Translations under genes and position numbers: made by a program
Source of the DNA: Bacteroidales bacterium
GTDB lineage: Bacteria; Bacteroidota; Bacteroidia; Bacteroidales; P3
Assembly: GCA_016280915.1 (NCBI GenBank)
Contig: JAEEHQ010000002.1
Coordinates: 1-48,417 of the forward strand
Direction of reading: 5' to 3'
DNA: 48,417 nucleotides
Shown here: piece after piece, positions 16,060 to 24,827 of the stretch
How the letters are laid out: every line of letters begins with the position of its first letter
Position numbering within the stretch: the first letter of the stretch is position 1
The notes under the pieces: generated by a model
Told to the model about the DNA's origin: nothing
What the model saw: the letters and a program-made list of their open reading frames with translations, nothing else
Database searches by the model: none

Positions 16060-17598
16060 CTATGCGTTGATGTTCTTGATGACGTCGAGGACCGATCCAT
16101 CTCGGTTCATTACCACGCCGACCACCTTGTCGCCGAAAGGCAGGGGTGCGGGCGTGCCAATCACCTTAAGGGCACGTTCCTTGAGCCAGTTGATATCGAC
16201 CACGTTGAGTCCTGCATTCTTCAAACGCTCGGCAATCTCGGGTCGGTTGGGGTTGACGGCGATGCCGTACTCGGTAACTACCACGTCGACGCTCTTGCCT
16301 GGGGTGATGAGCGTGGTGACTTTGTCAACCACACACGGGATGCGGCCGCGCAGCAACGGGCAGACAATGATGGAGAGGGCCGAATCGGCTGCCGTATCGG
16401 GGTGTCCGCCAATGGCACCACGAATAATACCGTCAGAACCCACCAGCACATTGACATTAAAGTCGGTGTCGACTTCTAATGCAGAGAGAATGACGATGTC
16501 CAGATAATGGGTGGCACTACCAGGCTCATCGGCTGAAGCATACTCGTTGGCAGAGACCTCTTTGTGTTTTGGATCGTTCATGATGGACTCAGCAGCCACG
16601 CGGTCGAAGGACTGTACGTCGATTAGGCGGTCGATTAGACCTTCTTCGTGCAACTTAACCATGTGGGCGGTAATGCCGCCGAGGGCGAAGGAGGCATGTA
16701 TGTTCTGGTCAATCATGCTTTGGCGTATGTATTTGACTGCGGCCAAGGAGGCGCCGCCCGAACCTGTCTGAATGCTGAATCCTTCTTTAAAGTAACCACT
16801 GTTCACAATCACTTTGGCTGCTTGTTTGGCAAGAAGGATATCGCGGGGGTTCTTGGTGTCGCGGATGGCACCGCTGGCAATTTTGGAGGAGTCGCCTACG
16901 CTGTCCACCTCCACCACAAAGTCCACATTGTGCTCCGAAATCGAGTTGGGCGTGTTGGGGTAAGCCACCAAGTCGTCGGTGAGTACCACCACCTTGTCGG
17001 CATATTGAGCATCGGGCAGGGCATAGCCGAGAGAACCGCAGATGCTCTTGGCGTTCTCGCTGCGCGAATAGCCGCAGGCGTTGCCTAATGGGTCGGACGA
17101 GGAGGCTCCGATGAAAGCCACGTCAATGTGTAGGTCACCAGAGGCTATGGCGCTGCCACGCCCGCCATGTGAGCGGAAGACCACCGGCTTCTCCATCAAT
17201 CCACGGGAAATTTCATCGGCAAGTTTGCCGCGAAGGCCCGAGGTGGAGATGCTGGTAATGACCCCGTTCTTTATGTGTTCAATCAGGGGTTCATGCACAT
17301 CCTGTAGAGAGGAAGCGGCAAGCGAAAGGTTCTTAAATCCCATCTCGGCCAGTTTGTCAACCACCATGTTCACCACTTTGTCGCCACCACGGAAATGGTG
17401 GTGGAAAGAGATAGTCATGCCGTCTTTCAGGCCACTCTTGTGGATAGCCTCTTCGAGGGTCACCAATTTGGGCGACTCCTTCTGGAACTGCTGTTTCTCT
17501 GTGGGATTTTTGACGAGGTTTTTCTCATCGAAAACCTCTTTATTGAGTTTTTTAGCCTCGGCTAAAATCAAATCTTGTCTATCTTTAGTTGCGTTCAT
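16060..17598 (-). CDS. citF: Citrate lyase alpha subunit (citrate:acetyl-ACP transferase)
   Basis: CitF exchanges the acetyl group on CitD for citrate, forming citryl-ACP. The 512 residues match the family length. Motifs include DGMTISFHHHFRGGD near residue 60, SGLRGKLADEISRG, VFRSHGGRG, and the C-terminal VVVTEYGIAVNPNRPEI typical of class I CoA-transferase-like proteins. The start codon overlaps the citE stop by one base (TAATG), indicating tight coupling in the order citD-citE-citF. Confidence 0.94.
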   Translation of the reverse strand: MNATKDRQDLILAEAKKLNKEVFDEKNLVKNPTEKQQFQKESPKLVTLEEAIHKSGLKDGMTISFHHHFRGGDKVVNMVVDKLAEMGFKNLSLAASSLQDVHEPLIEHIKNGVITSISTSGLRGKLADEISRGLMEKPVVFRSHGGRGSAIASGDLHIDVAFIGASSSDPLGNACGYSRSENAKSICGSLGYALPDAQYADKVVVLTDDLVAYPNTPNSISEHNVDFVVEVDSVGDSSKIASGAIRDTKNPRDILLAKQAAKVIVNSGYFKEGFSIQTGSGGASLAAVKYIRQSMIDQNIHASFALGGITAHMVKLHEEGLIDRLIDVQSFDRVAAESIMNDPKHKEVSANEYASADEPGSATHYLDIVILSALEVDTDFNVNVLVGSDGIIRGAIGGHPDTAADSALSIIVCPLLRGRIPCVVDKVTTLITPGKSVDVVVTEYGIAVNPNRPEIAERLKNAGLNVVDINWLKERALKVIGTPAPLPFGDKVVGVVMNRDGSVLDVIKNINA

Positions 17599-18485
17599 TA
17601 CAAGTCCTCCTTTGTTAATACGCCGGCAGAAATTGCCAGTTCGATGGTACGTTGAGCTCTAATGACCACGGGTTTGTCAATCATCTTACCGTTGAGGGCA
17701 ATTACACCGCTGCCTTTGGCTTCGGCTTCCTTAATGGCACCCATGATGGCTTTGGCCTTGTCAATATCCTTCTGTGTGGGGGTGAAAATCTCGTTGATAA
17801 TCTCAATTTGGCGGGGATTGATAATGCTTTTACCGTCGAAGCCTAAGTGCTTGATGAGTTCCACCTCTTTGCGGAAAGTTTCCATATCATTAAGGTTGGA
17901 GAAGACGGTGTCGAGGGCGTCGATTCCGGCAGCACGGGCGGCAACCACGATGGTTTCGCGAGCCAACAACAGCTCCTCGCCGGTGGTGGTGCGTTGGGTT
18001 TTCAGATTGGCGCAGTAGTCTTCGGCACCTAGGGCAATGCCCATCATGCGTTTGCTGGCGGTAGCGATGGCGTATGCGTTGATGATGCCCTTGGTTGACT
18101 CGATGGCGGCCATGATTTGGGTACGGCCCACACAGCCCAGTCTTTCCTCCACCTTCTCAATCTCTTGCTCAAGCTCCACCACCTCCTCGGCGGTCTCGGT
18201 CTTGGGCATGCGGATGACATGCACACCGGCGGTGACCACAGCCTCCACATCCTTCTTGCCGAATGGGGTGTTGAGGGGGTTGATGCGCACCACCATCTCG
18301 GTGTTGCCGTAGTCGATGGTTTTGAGAGCATTGTGGACGAGCAGACGCGCTGCATCTTTCTCGGCCATGGTAACGGAGTCCTCGAGGTCCAGCATAATGG
18401 AGTCGGGGCCGTAAATGAAAGCGTCAGACATCATTGCGGGGTTGTTGCCCGGCACAAACATCATTGTTCTTCTTAATCTTTGCAT
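17598..18485 (-). CDS. citE: Citrate lyase beta subunit (citryl-ACP lyase)
   Basis: CitE cleaves citryl-ACP into oxaloacetate and acetyl-ACP. The 295-residue protein starts MQRLRRTMMFVPGNNPAM and carries MLDLEDSV, RINPLNTPFGKKDVEAVV, AAIESTKGIINAYAIA and GFDGKSIINPRQIEIIN, all hallmarks of the HpcH/HpaI-like CitE family, including the metal-binding acidic residues. ATG 18485 is chosen from the family N-terminus and lies 25 bases after the citD stop; in-frame upstream codons would overlap citD. Confidence 0.93.
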   Translation of the reverse strand: MQRLRRTMMFVPGNNPAMMSDAFIYGPDSIMLDLEDSVTMAEKDAARLLVHNALKTIDYGNTEMVVRINPLNTPFGKKDVEAVVTAGVHVIRMPKTETAEEVVELEQEIEKVEERLGCVGRTQIMAAIESTKGIINAYAIATASKRMMGIALGAEDYCANLKTQRTTTGEELLLARETIVVAARAAGIDALDTVFSNLNDMETFRKEVELIKHLGFDGKSIINPRQIEIINEIFTPTQKDIDKAKAIMGAIKEAEAKGSGVIALNGKMIDKPVVIRAQRTIELAISAGVLTKEDL

Positions 18486-18510
18486 GGTACTTGAAGTTTT
18501 AATGAAACGA

Positions 18511-18789
18511 TTAAGCCCAGACATCCTTACCCGTTGCACGGACGGCAGCGCAGGTTACGCGAGCTTTGATGGTACAGTCGAGGGCACCCTTGTCGGTGGC
18601 CTTCACGTTGGCACTGGTCACGCCAAGACTCGTCAGGGTCTCGGCAATCACTTTCTTGATCTGTTCACCGAACTGATACATCACAGTGCTGTCCAGCTCG
18701 ATGTTCAGGCCTTCTTTGTCCGAAGGCTCAATCTGGATCATGATGTCGCCTGACTCCAAGGTCCCAGCGAATGCTTTGTTGATTGTCAT
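18511..18789 (-). CDS. citD: Citrate lyase acyl carrier protein (gamma subunit)
   Basis: CitD is the small carrier that holds the phosphoribosyl-dephospho-CoA group. The 92-residue protein begins MTINKAFAGTLESGD, with Ser13 in the expected attachment position, and continues with IMIQIEPS and VMYQFGEQIKKVI as in the family. ATG 18789 is chosen because upstream in-frame codons lie in AT-rich untranslated sequence downstream of the promoter at 18911-18940. It is the first gene of the operon. Confidence 0.92.
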   Translation of the reverse strand: MTINKAFAGTLESGDIMIQIEPSDKEGLNIELDSTVMYQFGEQIKKVIAETLTSLGVTSANVKATDKGALDCTIKARVTCAAVRATGKDVWA

Positions 18790-18910
18790 ATTGTGAATTT
18801 TTATTATTAATAGTATTATTTTTCCAAATTTATCCCAATCACGTCCCAAATGGTATAACAGAATGACAGACAATGTTTAGTAACATTACTTATCTTTTTT
18901 AATCCAAACG

Positions 18911-18940
18911 CAAAGATATGTTTTTATTTTTAAATAGCAA
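18911..18940 (-). promoter_or_regulatory. Promoter of the citrate lyase operon
   Basis: On the minus strand TATCTTTG (18911-18918) is a perfect -7 box, and TTG (18938-18940) lies exactly 19 bases upstream. It is the only strong promoter seen ahead of citD-E-F-X-CG. Confidence 0.7.
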
Positions 18941-19116
18941 GCTATTTTGCTCAATTGTACAAAAAAAATAATGTTAAATGTCGTTGTTTGTTGTGTGTTA
19001 GTTAATTGCCTCTCCCATTCACTATCTTTCCTGTGTTTTTTTAAGATTTCCTCTCTTGCCATGCCACCTTATGAAAATCACTAATTATAGTGACTCTACA
19101 TGTCAAAAAGATTAAC

Positions 19117-19124
19117 TATTTTTG
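19117..19124 (+). promoter_or_regulatory. -7 box upstream of the beta-barrel gene
   Basis: TATTTTTG matches TAnnTTTG, 30 bases before the ATG at 19154. No clear -33 box was found. Confidence 0.5.
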
Positions 19125-19153
19125 CAAAATCTTTTAAACCTCAATGATTAGCT

Positions 19154-19774
19154 ATGAAAAATAAAGTAGTATTAATTCTTCTAATTTTGTCGTCGCCATT
19201 CTTTTTGGCAGCACAGGAAACTACCTCCGTCTTTCAGGGTTTCTCTGGTGGAATGATGTTGCATTCGGGTTATCTGTTTGGCGTGAACCCGAAGGCACCT
19301 GCCGTGGTCGAGGGCTTCAGCAATGGCATGGGAGGTGCCATGAGGGTGAATTTGTGGAGCCATCTGCGCGTGGGAGTAGAAGGGTATGTGTCGACACTTG
19401 ATGTGCAAAACAGCAATGCTCGTGATTTTTTAGCCGACGGCAGCTCTATCCGCACAGGTCTGGGCGGTGTGTTGGTGGATTTCTGTTGGCACAAAGGCAG
19501 ATGGTGGCCTTATTTAGGTGTTGGGGTCGGAGGTGGAGCCATGAGAGGGCTATATATCTTAGAGGGCAGCCAAAATGATTGGTCTCTAGAACCCTATGCC
19601 CTTTTTAACAAGCAAACTTTCTTTTATGTCTCACCTTTTGTAGGCACTGATTTCTGCCTTACCCCTAAGGTACATCTTACTGTCAAGGCCGACTGGATGC
19701 TATCCCTGCATGACGGTAGCCTGCTCAAACCTACGGGAATGAAGCTCTTCTTAGGCTTTATGTTTTGCCACTAA
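19154..19774 (+). CDS. Predicted outer-membrane beta-barrel protein
   Basis: The 206-residue protein has a signal peptide (MKNKVVLILLILSSPFFLAAQ, cleaved after about residue 21). The rest alternates hydrophobic and polar residues with many glycines and aromatics, for example LRVGVEGYVSTL, WWPYLGVGVGGGA and KLFLGFMFCH at the C-terminus. This is the pattern of a small eight-stranded barrel such as the OmpA-like/porin-family proteins of Bacteroidota. Its substrate or role is unknown. It converges with the MATE gene; the two stop codons lie in the two arms of one inverted repeat (19774-19794). Confidence 0.65.
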   Translation: MKNKVVLILLILSSPFFLAAQETTSVFQGFSGGMMLHSGYLFGVNPKAPAVVEGFSNGMGGAMRVNLWSHLRVGVEGYVSTLDVQNSNARDFLADGSSIRTGLGGVLVDFCWHKGRWWPYLGVGVGGGAMRGLYILEGSQNDWSLEPYALFNKQTFFYVSPFVGTDFCLTPKVHLTVKADWMLSLHDGSLLKPTGMKLFLGFMFCH

Positions 19775-19794
19775 ACGGTTGGTGGTGAACCGTT
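19774..19794. terminator. Possible bidirectional terminator between convergent genes
   Basis: AACGGTT (19774-19780) and AACCGTT (19788-19794) form a 7-bp stem between the beta-barrel and MATE genes. It overlaps both stop codons and lacks a strong T-run on either strand, so the call is tentative. Confidence 0.4.
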
Positions 19795-21121
19795 AATGGT
19801 TCTCGATTCTCAGTCTCCTAAGTGTGTGTCGCATCAGTGGCAACGAAACGCAGAGAGAGAGTACTTCGGCAATGGGCATGCTGAGCCAGATGCCGAGATC
19901 GCCAATGAGAGGTGTGAGAATAAACAGGGGAATAAGTACGAAGACAATGCTGCGGCAGAGGGCAATGATAGCCGACTCGATGGGGCGCTCAACAGCGGTG
20001 TGGAAACTGCTGCCAATGATGTTGACGAAAGAGACCAAGTAGTGTAGTGTGACATAGGTGGTGGCTGTGATTGCGATGGCTCTGAGTTGCATGTCGCCCG
20101 AGGCAAAAGCTCCCACGATGGGATGCTTAAAGATAAGCACCACACAATAGACTCCGATGCCAATGGCGGCACTATACAGTAAGGCAGCGACCAACAGGGT
20201 TCTCACACCACGGTAGTTGTGGGCACCCCTTTGGTAGGACATAAGGGGATAGAGTGCCTGCGAGAGACCAAAGATGGACATGTTGACGATGAAATTGAGG
20301 TAGCAGACAATAGTGAGGGCCGCTACGCCTGTAGGTCCTATCTCGCGCATCAATACTATGTTGAAGATGAAAGTGGTGACGGCGGCTGATACCGAGGTGA
20401 ACATTTCGGAGGAACCGTTGTAGAAGATCTTCCACACCTCTCGCCAAGTGCCTTTGAGTTGACCGAAAGCCACCTTGGGCAGCAGCACCAAGGCGGCAGT
20501 GCTGTTGGCAGCGCAGGTGGCAATAGCGGCCCCGCTCACTCCCCATTTTAATTTCAATACAAACAAGTAGTCGAGTACCACGTTCACCACACAACAGATG
20601 GTGCCACTAATGAAAACCCAGTTAGGCCTGCCTGAGAGGCGGGTGAAGGCCTCTGTGAAATTTGGGATGCAGTAGAAGATAAAGGCGCAGCCAATGATGC
20701 CCAAGTAATTGCGCACGTATGGGTACACTTCATCATTGGCACCCAAGAAATAGCATACGCGCTGGAGATTGAGTCCCACTAATAGCGAGAGCAGGGCGAT
20801 TGTTGAGGTCAAGACTATGAGTGTGAGAGTGGTATAGCCCCGCACAAGCTGGTGGTCGCCTCGGCCTTTGGCTGTTCCGGCTATGACAATGCCACCCGAT
20901 ATAATCATGATGGCAACACTGAGCATTACATTTATCAACGGCATGGAGATGTTGACGGCGGCAAGTCCTAAGGTTCCAACACCTTGTGAGACAAACAACC
21001 CGTCGATGATGGTCTGCAGGCCCACAATGAGCATCCCCACCACACTGGGGAGGGCATATTTGAGCAGTTGCCGACTCAGGCCTTGCGGTTTGCGAAGTTT
21101 GATATTCTTGTGATAAACCAT
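19793..21121 (-). CDS. MATE-family efflux transporter
   Basis: A multidrug and toxin extrusion transporter of 442 residues with about 12 predicted membrane helices. The N-terminal half begins LSRQLLKYALPSVVGMLIVGLQTIIDGLFVS, the usual MATE opening, and the second half repeats the fold (EMFTSVSAAVTTFIFNIVLM). It would export cationic compounds in exchange for Na+ or H+; the substrate cannot be told from sequence. I take ATG 21121 as start; an in-frame TTG at 21181 would add 20 polar residues. It is the last gene of a three-gene run (YD-like protein, EamA, MATE). Confidence 0.85.
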   Translation of the reverse strand: MVYHKNIKLRKPQGLSRQLLKYALPSVVGMLIVGLQTIIDGLFVSQGVGTLGLAAVNISMPLINVMLSVAIMIISGGIVIAGTAKGRGDHQLVRGYTTLTLIVLTSTIALLSLLVGLNLQRVCYFLGANDEVYPYVRNYLGIIGCAFIFYCIPNFTEAFTRLSGRPNWVFISGTICCVVNVVLDYLFVLKLKWGVSGAAIATCAANSTAALVLLPKVAFGQLKGTWREVWKIFYNGSSEMFTSVSAAVTTFIFNIVLMREIGPTGVAALTIVCYLNFIVNMSIFGLSQALYPLMSYQRGAHNYRGVRTLLVAALLYSAAIGIGVYCVVLIFKHPIVGAFASGDMQLRAIAITATTYVTLHYLVSFVNIIGSSFHTAVERPIESAIIALCRSIVFVLIPLFILTPLIGDLGIWLSMPIAEVLSLCVSLPLMRHTLRRLRIENH

Positions 21122-21194
21122 TTGTTTACTGTTAGATGCACTAGACGCTACCTTTCGCCGGAGGATGTCCTTAACTATCAACTCTATTTTTTAT

Positions 21195-22196
21195 TTATAA
21201 AAAGAACAAACATACACCCACCACGCTAATGAAGGCGCCAAGCACCTCGCGGAAGGTAACTTTCTGGTGGAACAAAAAGGCTGCAGGGGCGATGATGAGG
21301 ATGGGCGTAAGCGACATGATGGTCTGGGCGATGCCGGTGCTGGTGTAGAGTGTTGCCATGAGTGAGAGACTGACACCCACACAAGGACCAAAGAATGAGG
21401 AGCACAGTGCACAGCACATCGACTTGCGGTCTTTGACAGCATGCACCAGTTGCTTTCCGCCGTTGTGACTAAACACCAATAGGGCAATGCTGAACCCCAC
21501 AATACCAATCAGCCCCCTAATCATGGTGGAAGCGAAAGGCATGATGGTGCCCAGTGGCAAATGGATGAATGCGTTGGGTGGCACGAAATTGCTGAGGTCG
21601 GCAATGCCAGAAGCAGCAATGGAGGCTTCGTAGTGGCGCATGCCCACCTTGCTCAGCACCAAGCCAACCCCCTGTCCTACGCCTGCACCAGTGGCGTAGA
21701 GTATGCCTTTTAAGGGTAGTCTCAGTTTGAATTGTGGCGTATGACTGGGTGAGTCGGGCTTGTTCTCCTTTTTGGCCAGGATGGTGATGGCAATGCCCAC
21801 CAGCGTAACCACCATGCCCACAAGAGCCAGCGCGCTCATCCGTTCTGCCAACAGCACGCGTCCAACTATCGCGGCTGTGGGAGCAGAAAGGGTCATGAAC
21901 AGTTGCCCGAAACGTGAACCAATATGAATGTAGCTGTTGAAGAGACAGTAGTCGCCAAAGACATAGCCCACCACCCCCGAGAGACAAAGCCAGAGCCACG
22001 TCGAGCCGTCGGTGTACAGTGGGTAGGGCACCCCCGTGGTGATAAAAAGAATCAAGGCCAGCAACAACAGCGAGATGGCCATGCGCGTGACGTTCAGGGG
22101 TAGGGATCCTATGCGCTTAGAGGCCACCTCGGCAGTCAGCGCCGTGATGGTCCAAGAACAAGCCACGCCCAATGATATTAATTCTCCGGTATACAT
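21195..22196 (-). CDS. EamA/DMT-family transporter
   Basis: The 333-residue protein has ten predicted membrane helices in two EamA repeats (about residues 3-140 and 160-333), beginning MYTGELISLGVACSWTITALTAEVASKRIG. Members of the drug/metabolite transporter superfamily move small metabolites or drugs across the inner membrane; the substrate is not predictable. A short polar linker, AKKENKPDSPSHTPQF, joins the repeats. It starts 18 bases after the YD-like gene ends and is followed by the MATE gene, suggesting an operon. Confidence 0.85.
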   Translation of the reverse strand: MYTGELISLGVACSWTITALTAEVASKRIGSLPLNVTRMAISLLLLALILFITTGVPYPLYTDGSTWLWLCLSGVVGYVFGDYCLFNSYIHIGSRFGQLFMTLSAPTAAIVGRVLLAERMSALALVGMVVTLVGIAITILAKKENKPDSPSHTPQFKLRLPLKGILYATGAGVGQGVGLVLSKVGMRHYEASIAASGIADLSNFVPPNAFIHLPLGTIMPFASTMIRGLIGIVGFSIALLVFSHNGGKQLVHAVKDRKSMCCALCSSFFGPCVGVSLSLMATLYTSTGIAQTIMSLTPILIIAPAAFLFHQKVTFREVLGAFISVVGVCLFFL

Positions 22197-22214
22197 GTGC
22201 GAGAAGTCGAGTGG

Positions 22215-23216
22215 TTACCAGTATTCATAGTCATATTCATAAACGGGTTCTCCCGGATAGATTGTTTTCACAACATTGCCGCGCTGGTCGTAGTAGGTGC
22301 GCAGGATGGCTTGCGGATAGCCGTCGGGGTCTCCCTCATCCTCTATGTTCCACCAAGTCGTGGTCTCCTCCAATGGCAGTCCGTTGGACTGGCAGCGGAT
22401 GTGTATGTCAATCTTCATGTCCTCTGAGTAGCCAATGCCGTCCATGCCTATGAGGTCGCCTATGCTATTGTATTGGTAGTAGAGTGTGTCTTCGTCTTCA
22501 TAGGTGCTTCGGTACTCCTGGACGATGCGGCCTTTGTGGTCATAAACATAGGTGCGGGCATAGCTGTACACACCTTCGTCGCAGTCTTCAGCCACCTCGG
22601 TCAACAGTCTGCCTTGCTGGTCGAAGGTGCGTTCGCAGATGCAGGTGCTCTCGGTGTTGTAGGGTTCGTTGGCCCCATCGTTGCGCTCGATGCCGAAATA
22701 AGAGGCGGGGAGCCACTGCTGTTTGCGTAGGTAAGAGCAGCGGGTAACACCCAAACCCAACTGAATGTTCATGCCCACCAGCTGATAGGTGATGATGTGA
22801 GTGTCAATCATCGAGGTGTACCACGAGTTACCAATGATGCGCAGGCTCACATCGCTGTACAGACTCACCAGTCCTTCGGGCGAATAGCAGATGTGTTGTA
22901 TTCGCACAGTGTCGGTCAAGGTCGCTCCGGCAATCTCGCGGTGCTGCTTCTCCAGTCGTCGTATCAGGCGGCCAAGGGTATCGTACTGTAGTTCAATCAG
23001 CGGGCCGGTCTCGTAGCCGTGCTGGTCATAGCAGGTTGTCTTCACCAGCTTGCGGGCACCCATCACGCTGTCGGAGGGTATGAACTGGCTGATGCGTCTC
23101 ACCCCGTTGCTACGTCGCTCTATCATCCACGGCAGGTCTTCACCCACCCATGAGGTCTGTGCAACCCCCAAAAATGTGCTGAATGAGAATAATATAATGA
23201 TAATAAAACCTTTCAT
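22215..23216 (-). CDS. Exported YD-repeat-like protein
   Basis: The 333-residue protein has a signal peptide (MKGFIIIILFSFSTFLGVAQ). The mature part contains repeated strand-turn units like YDQHGYETGP, YDTLGRLIRR, FDQQGRLLTEV, YDHKGRIVQEY, YNSIGDLIG and YDQRGNVVKTIY. These match the YD/RHS repeat pattern of Bacteroidota surface proteins, which form beta-sheet shells. There is no C-terminal toxin domain or RHS core motif, so it is not a full Rhs polymorphic toxin. Start ATG 23216 is fixed by the signal peptide. A perfect -7 box lies at 23238-23245. Confidence 0.65.
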   Translation of the reverse strand: MKGFIIIILFSFSTFLGVAQTSWVGEDLPWMIERRSNGVRRISQFIPSDSVMGARKLVKTTCYDQHGYETGPLIELQYDTLGRLIRRLEKQHREIAGATLTDTVRIQHICYSPEGLVSLYSDVSLRIIGNSWYTSMIDTHIITYQLVGMNIQLGLGVTRCSYLRKQQWLPASYFGIERNDGANEPYNTESTCICERTFDQQGRLLTEVAEDCDEGVYSYARTYVYDHKGRIVQEYRSTYEDEDTLYYQYNSIGDLIGMDGIGYSEDMKIDIHIRCQSNGLPLEETTTWWNIEDEGDPDGYPQAILRTYYDQRGNVVKTIYPGEPVYEYDYEYW

Positions 23217-23237
23217 CCGAGTTGATTTTTCAACCTG

Positions 23238-23245
23238 CAAAGATA
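23238..23245 (-). promoter_or_regulatory. -7 box of the YD-like / EamA / MATE operon
   Basis: TATCTTTG on the minus strand, 21 bases before the ATG at 23216. The leader contains a small GTTGA/TCAAC hairpin. The -33 region has no clear TTG. Confidence 0.55.
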
Positions 23246-23444
23246 CAACTTTTTTACGATATGATTACTACTATTAATATGGCACCACCTTGGGTAAACC
23301 AAATAGATAGATCGTACGCCCTGTTTGGGCAAAACCTTATATTTGAATTATTAGATTCTTTTCCTTTCAGCTTCATCTGCTGCTGATTGGTATCAGCTCC
23401 AAGTCTTTTTTCGAAGAAAAAGCCAAAGGGTGAGAATTATTTAG

Positions 23445-23452
23445 TAACTTTG
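23445..23452 (+). promoter_or_regulatory. -7 box upstream of the lipoprotein gene
   Basis: TAACTTTG matches TAnnTTTG, 35 bases before the ATG at 23488. Confidence 0.5.
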
Positions 23453-23487
23453 CAGTCGTAAAAACTGCCCACAATTGACCTAATACC

Positions 23488-24213
23488 ATGAAAACTAACT
23501 ATATCCTCCTGCTATTAGCCTTCCTACCGACTCTTGCCGCCTGCCAAAGGCAGTGGGGCAAAACCCAGCATGAGGTTATGACCGACAGCTACACTCTCAC
23601 CGTCAGCGGTCAGCGACTGTTGCGGAACAAAGAGGTGTCCGCTTTCCCAAAGCAAGCAGCCGTCTGCTCGGGCGACACGGTGCGCCTACAGGGCGAGGTT
23701 ACCGATGTGGCTCAAATTCTTCAGAGCCTCTCCGAGGGCTTGATCAATACTAGCGATTTCTGGGTTAATAAGGGCGACTATGTCTTGCGCTTACAGTTGG
23801 TAGGTCGACCGGGCAGTGACCCAGATTCCAACGCCGCGGAAGCTCTGAAGCAGCTAGCCCGTTGGGGCTATGCCGTCATCGACACCAACTGGCATCAGCC
23901 GGTAGCTTTGGTGCGCGCGGGCCAACCGTTCGACAAGGGCGACAAGCAGAACCTATATGGATTCGGCAGTTACGAGTTGTGTGTTGCCAGAGGGATAATG
24001 GGCGATAGCGTAGTCAATGGAACCGTGGAGGAAACAATCGACGGCTATATGGAGTCGGTTTTCGGTGAGCCATCCGAACTCTTCGGCTTTCTCCTGACCC
24101 ATGGCTACGACACCCTCCACATGGGCCCGGCCTACCAATCGGTCATTGCACAAGGCAGCCGCCCTTACCGCCCTATTAGATTACTATCCTTTAGATTAAA
24201 AATACCTTTCTAA
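23488..24213 (+). CDS. Lipoprotein of unknown function
   Basis: The 241-residue product starts with a lipoprotein signal (MKTNYILLLLAFLPTLAAC, lipobox LAAC). I do not recognise the domain. The sequence looks globular, with a middle KGDYVLRLQLVGRPG and a later SYELCVARGIMGDSVVNG, and no membrane segment in the mature part. Its stop overlaps the start of the next gene (TAATG at 24211-24215), so the two are co-translated and may work together. Confidence 0.6.
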   Translation: MKTNYILLLLAFLPTLAACQRQWGKTQHEVMTDSYTLTVSGQRLLRNKEVSAFPKQAAVCSGDTVRLQGEVTDVAQILQSLSEGLINTSDFWVNKGDYVLRLQLVGRPGSDPDSNAAEALKQLARWGYAVIDTNWHQPVALVRAGQPFDKGDKQNLYGFGSYELCVARGIMGDSVVNGTVEETIDGYMESVFGEPSELFGFLLTHGYDTLHMGPAYQSVIAQGSRPYRPIRLLSFRLKIPF

Positions 24214-24755
24214 TGACTGATATGAATAATTTTGAAATGAGTGTCCGCGAGGACCTATATAATTACCTGCTCTCGGTGAACGAGGTGGACGAGCGCTTGC
24301 CCGAAGCGGTGGACATCGAGGCAAAATACCGCTCTGTTGCGGAGTCCTATTTGGCCGATGGAGTGCGCGAGTTTGCCAACTATCCAACCGTAAGCCTTGG
24401 CTGGATGATGTACATCGGCATGGCGGTAGCGCGCTTTTGGGATGACGACCGGGTAATCTATGACCATCTGGATGACCTCTACCTGTATTTGCGCGACAAG
24501 AGCGGTTACGACCTGCTGGACGAGTATATTCGAGGCGTGGTGTTGGGATTGAAACAGCCCGACTTTGACACCACCGAGCAACTGGTGCAAGAGTGTGCCG
24601 AACGCACCTACGCGATGTTGATGCGACAATGCCTGGAACCTGGCACCGAAGCGGCCTTCAGAGGCTATGTTGCTTGCATTCACCAACTCTACCTTATGGG
24701 TGCCTACGTTCAACTGCACCGCATGGGCTACCACATGGTGAAAAATGTGTTCTAA
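24213..24755 (+). CDS. Conserved Bacteroidales protein of unknown function
   Basis: This 180-residue cytoplasmic, probably all-helical protein has no signal peptide or membrane helix. Its segments ERLPEAVDIEAKY, VREFANYPTVSLGWMMYIG and VACIHQLYLMGAYVQLHRMGYH resemble a protein seen widely in Bacteroidales without known function. It is coupled by a one-base overlap to the upstream lipoprotein gene; the pairing of a lipoprotein with a cytosolic partner gives no clear role. Confidence 0.65.
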   Translation: MTDMNNFEMSVREDLYNYLLSVNEVDERLPEAVDIEAKYRSVAESYLADGVREFANYPTVSLGWMMYIGMAVARFWDDDRVIYDHLDDLYLYLRDKSGYDLLDEYIRGVVLGLKQPDFDTTEQLVQECAERTYAMLMRQCLEPGTEAAFRGYVACIHQLYLMGAYVQLHRMGYHMVKNVF

Positions 24756-24827
24756 TGCCCACATCCACCCATAGAATCCACACCCCTATATGCAAAATGA
24801 TTACTTAATAATTAATACCTTACCATT

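Larger units (their letters stand above)
18790..19153. other. Divergent intergenic region of citD and the beta-barrel gene
   Basis: The 364-base AT-rich gap holds the citD promoter (18911-18940, minus strand) and a -7 box for the rightward gene (19117-19124). The citD leader is about 115 bases. Apart from these I see no conserved RNA structure. Confidence 0.5.

Noticed and set aside
22215..23216. Rhs-type polymorphic toxin
   Set aside because: The repeats resemble YD units but there is no core-end motif, toxin domain or immunity gene next to it.
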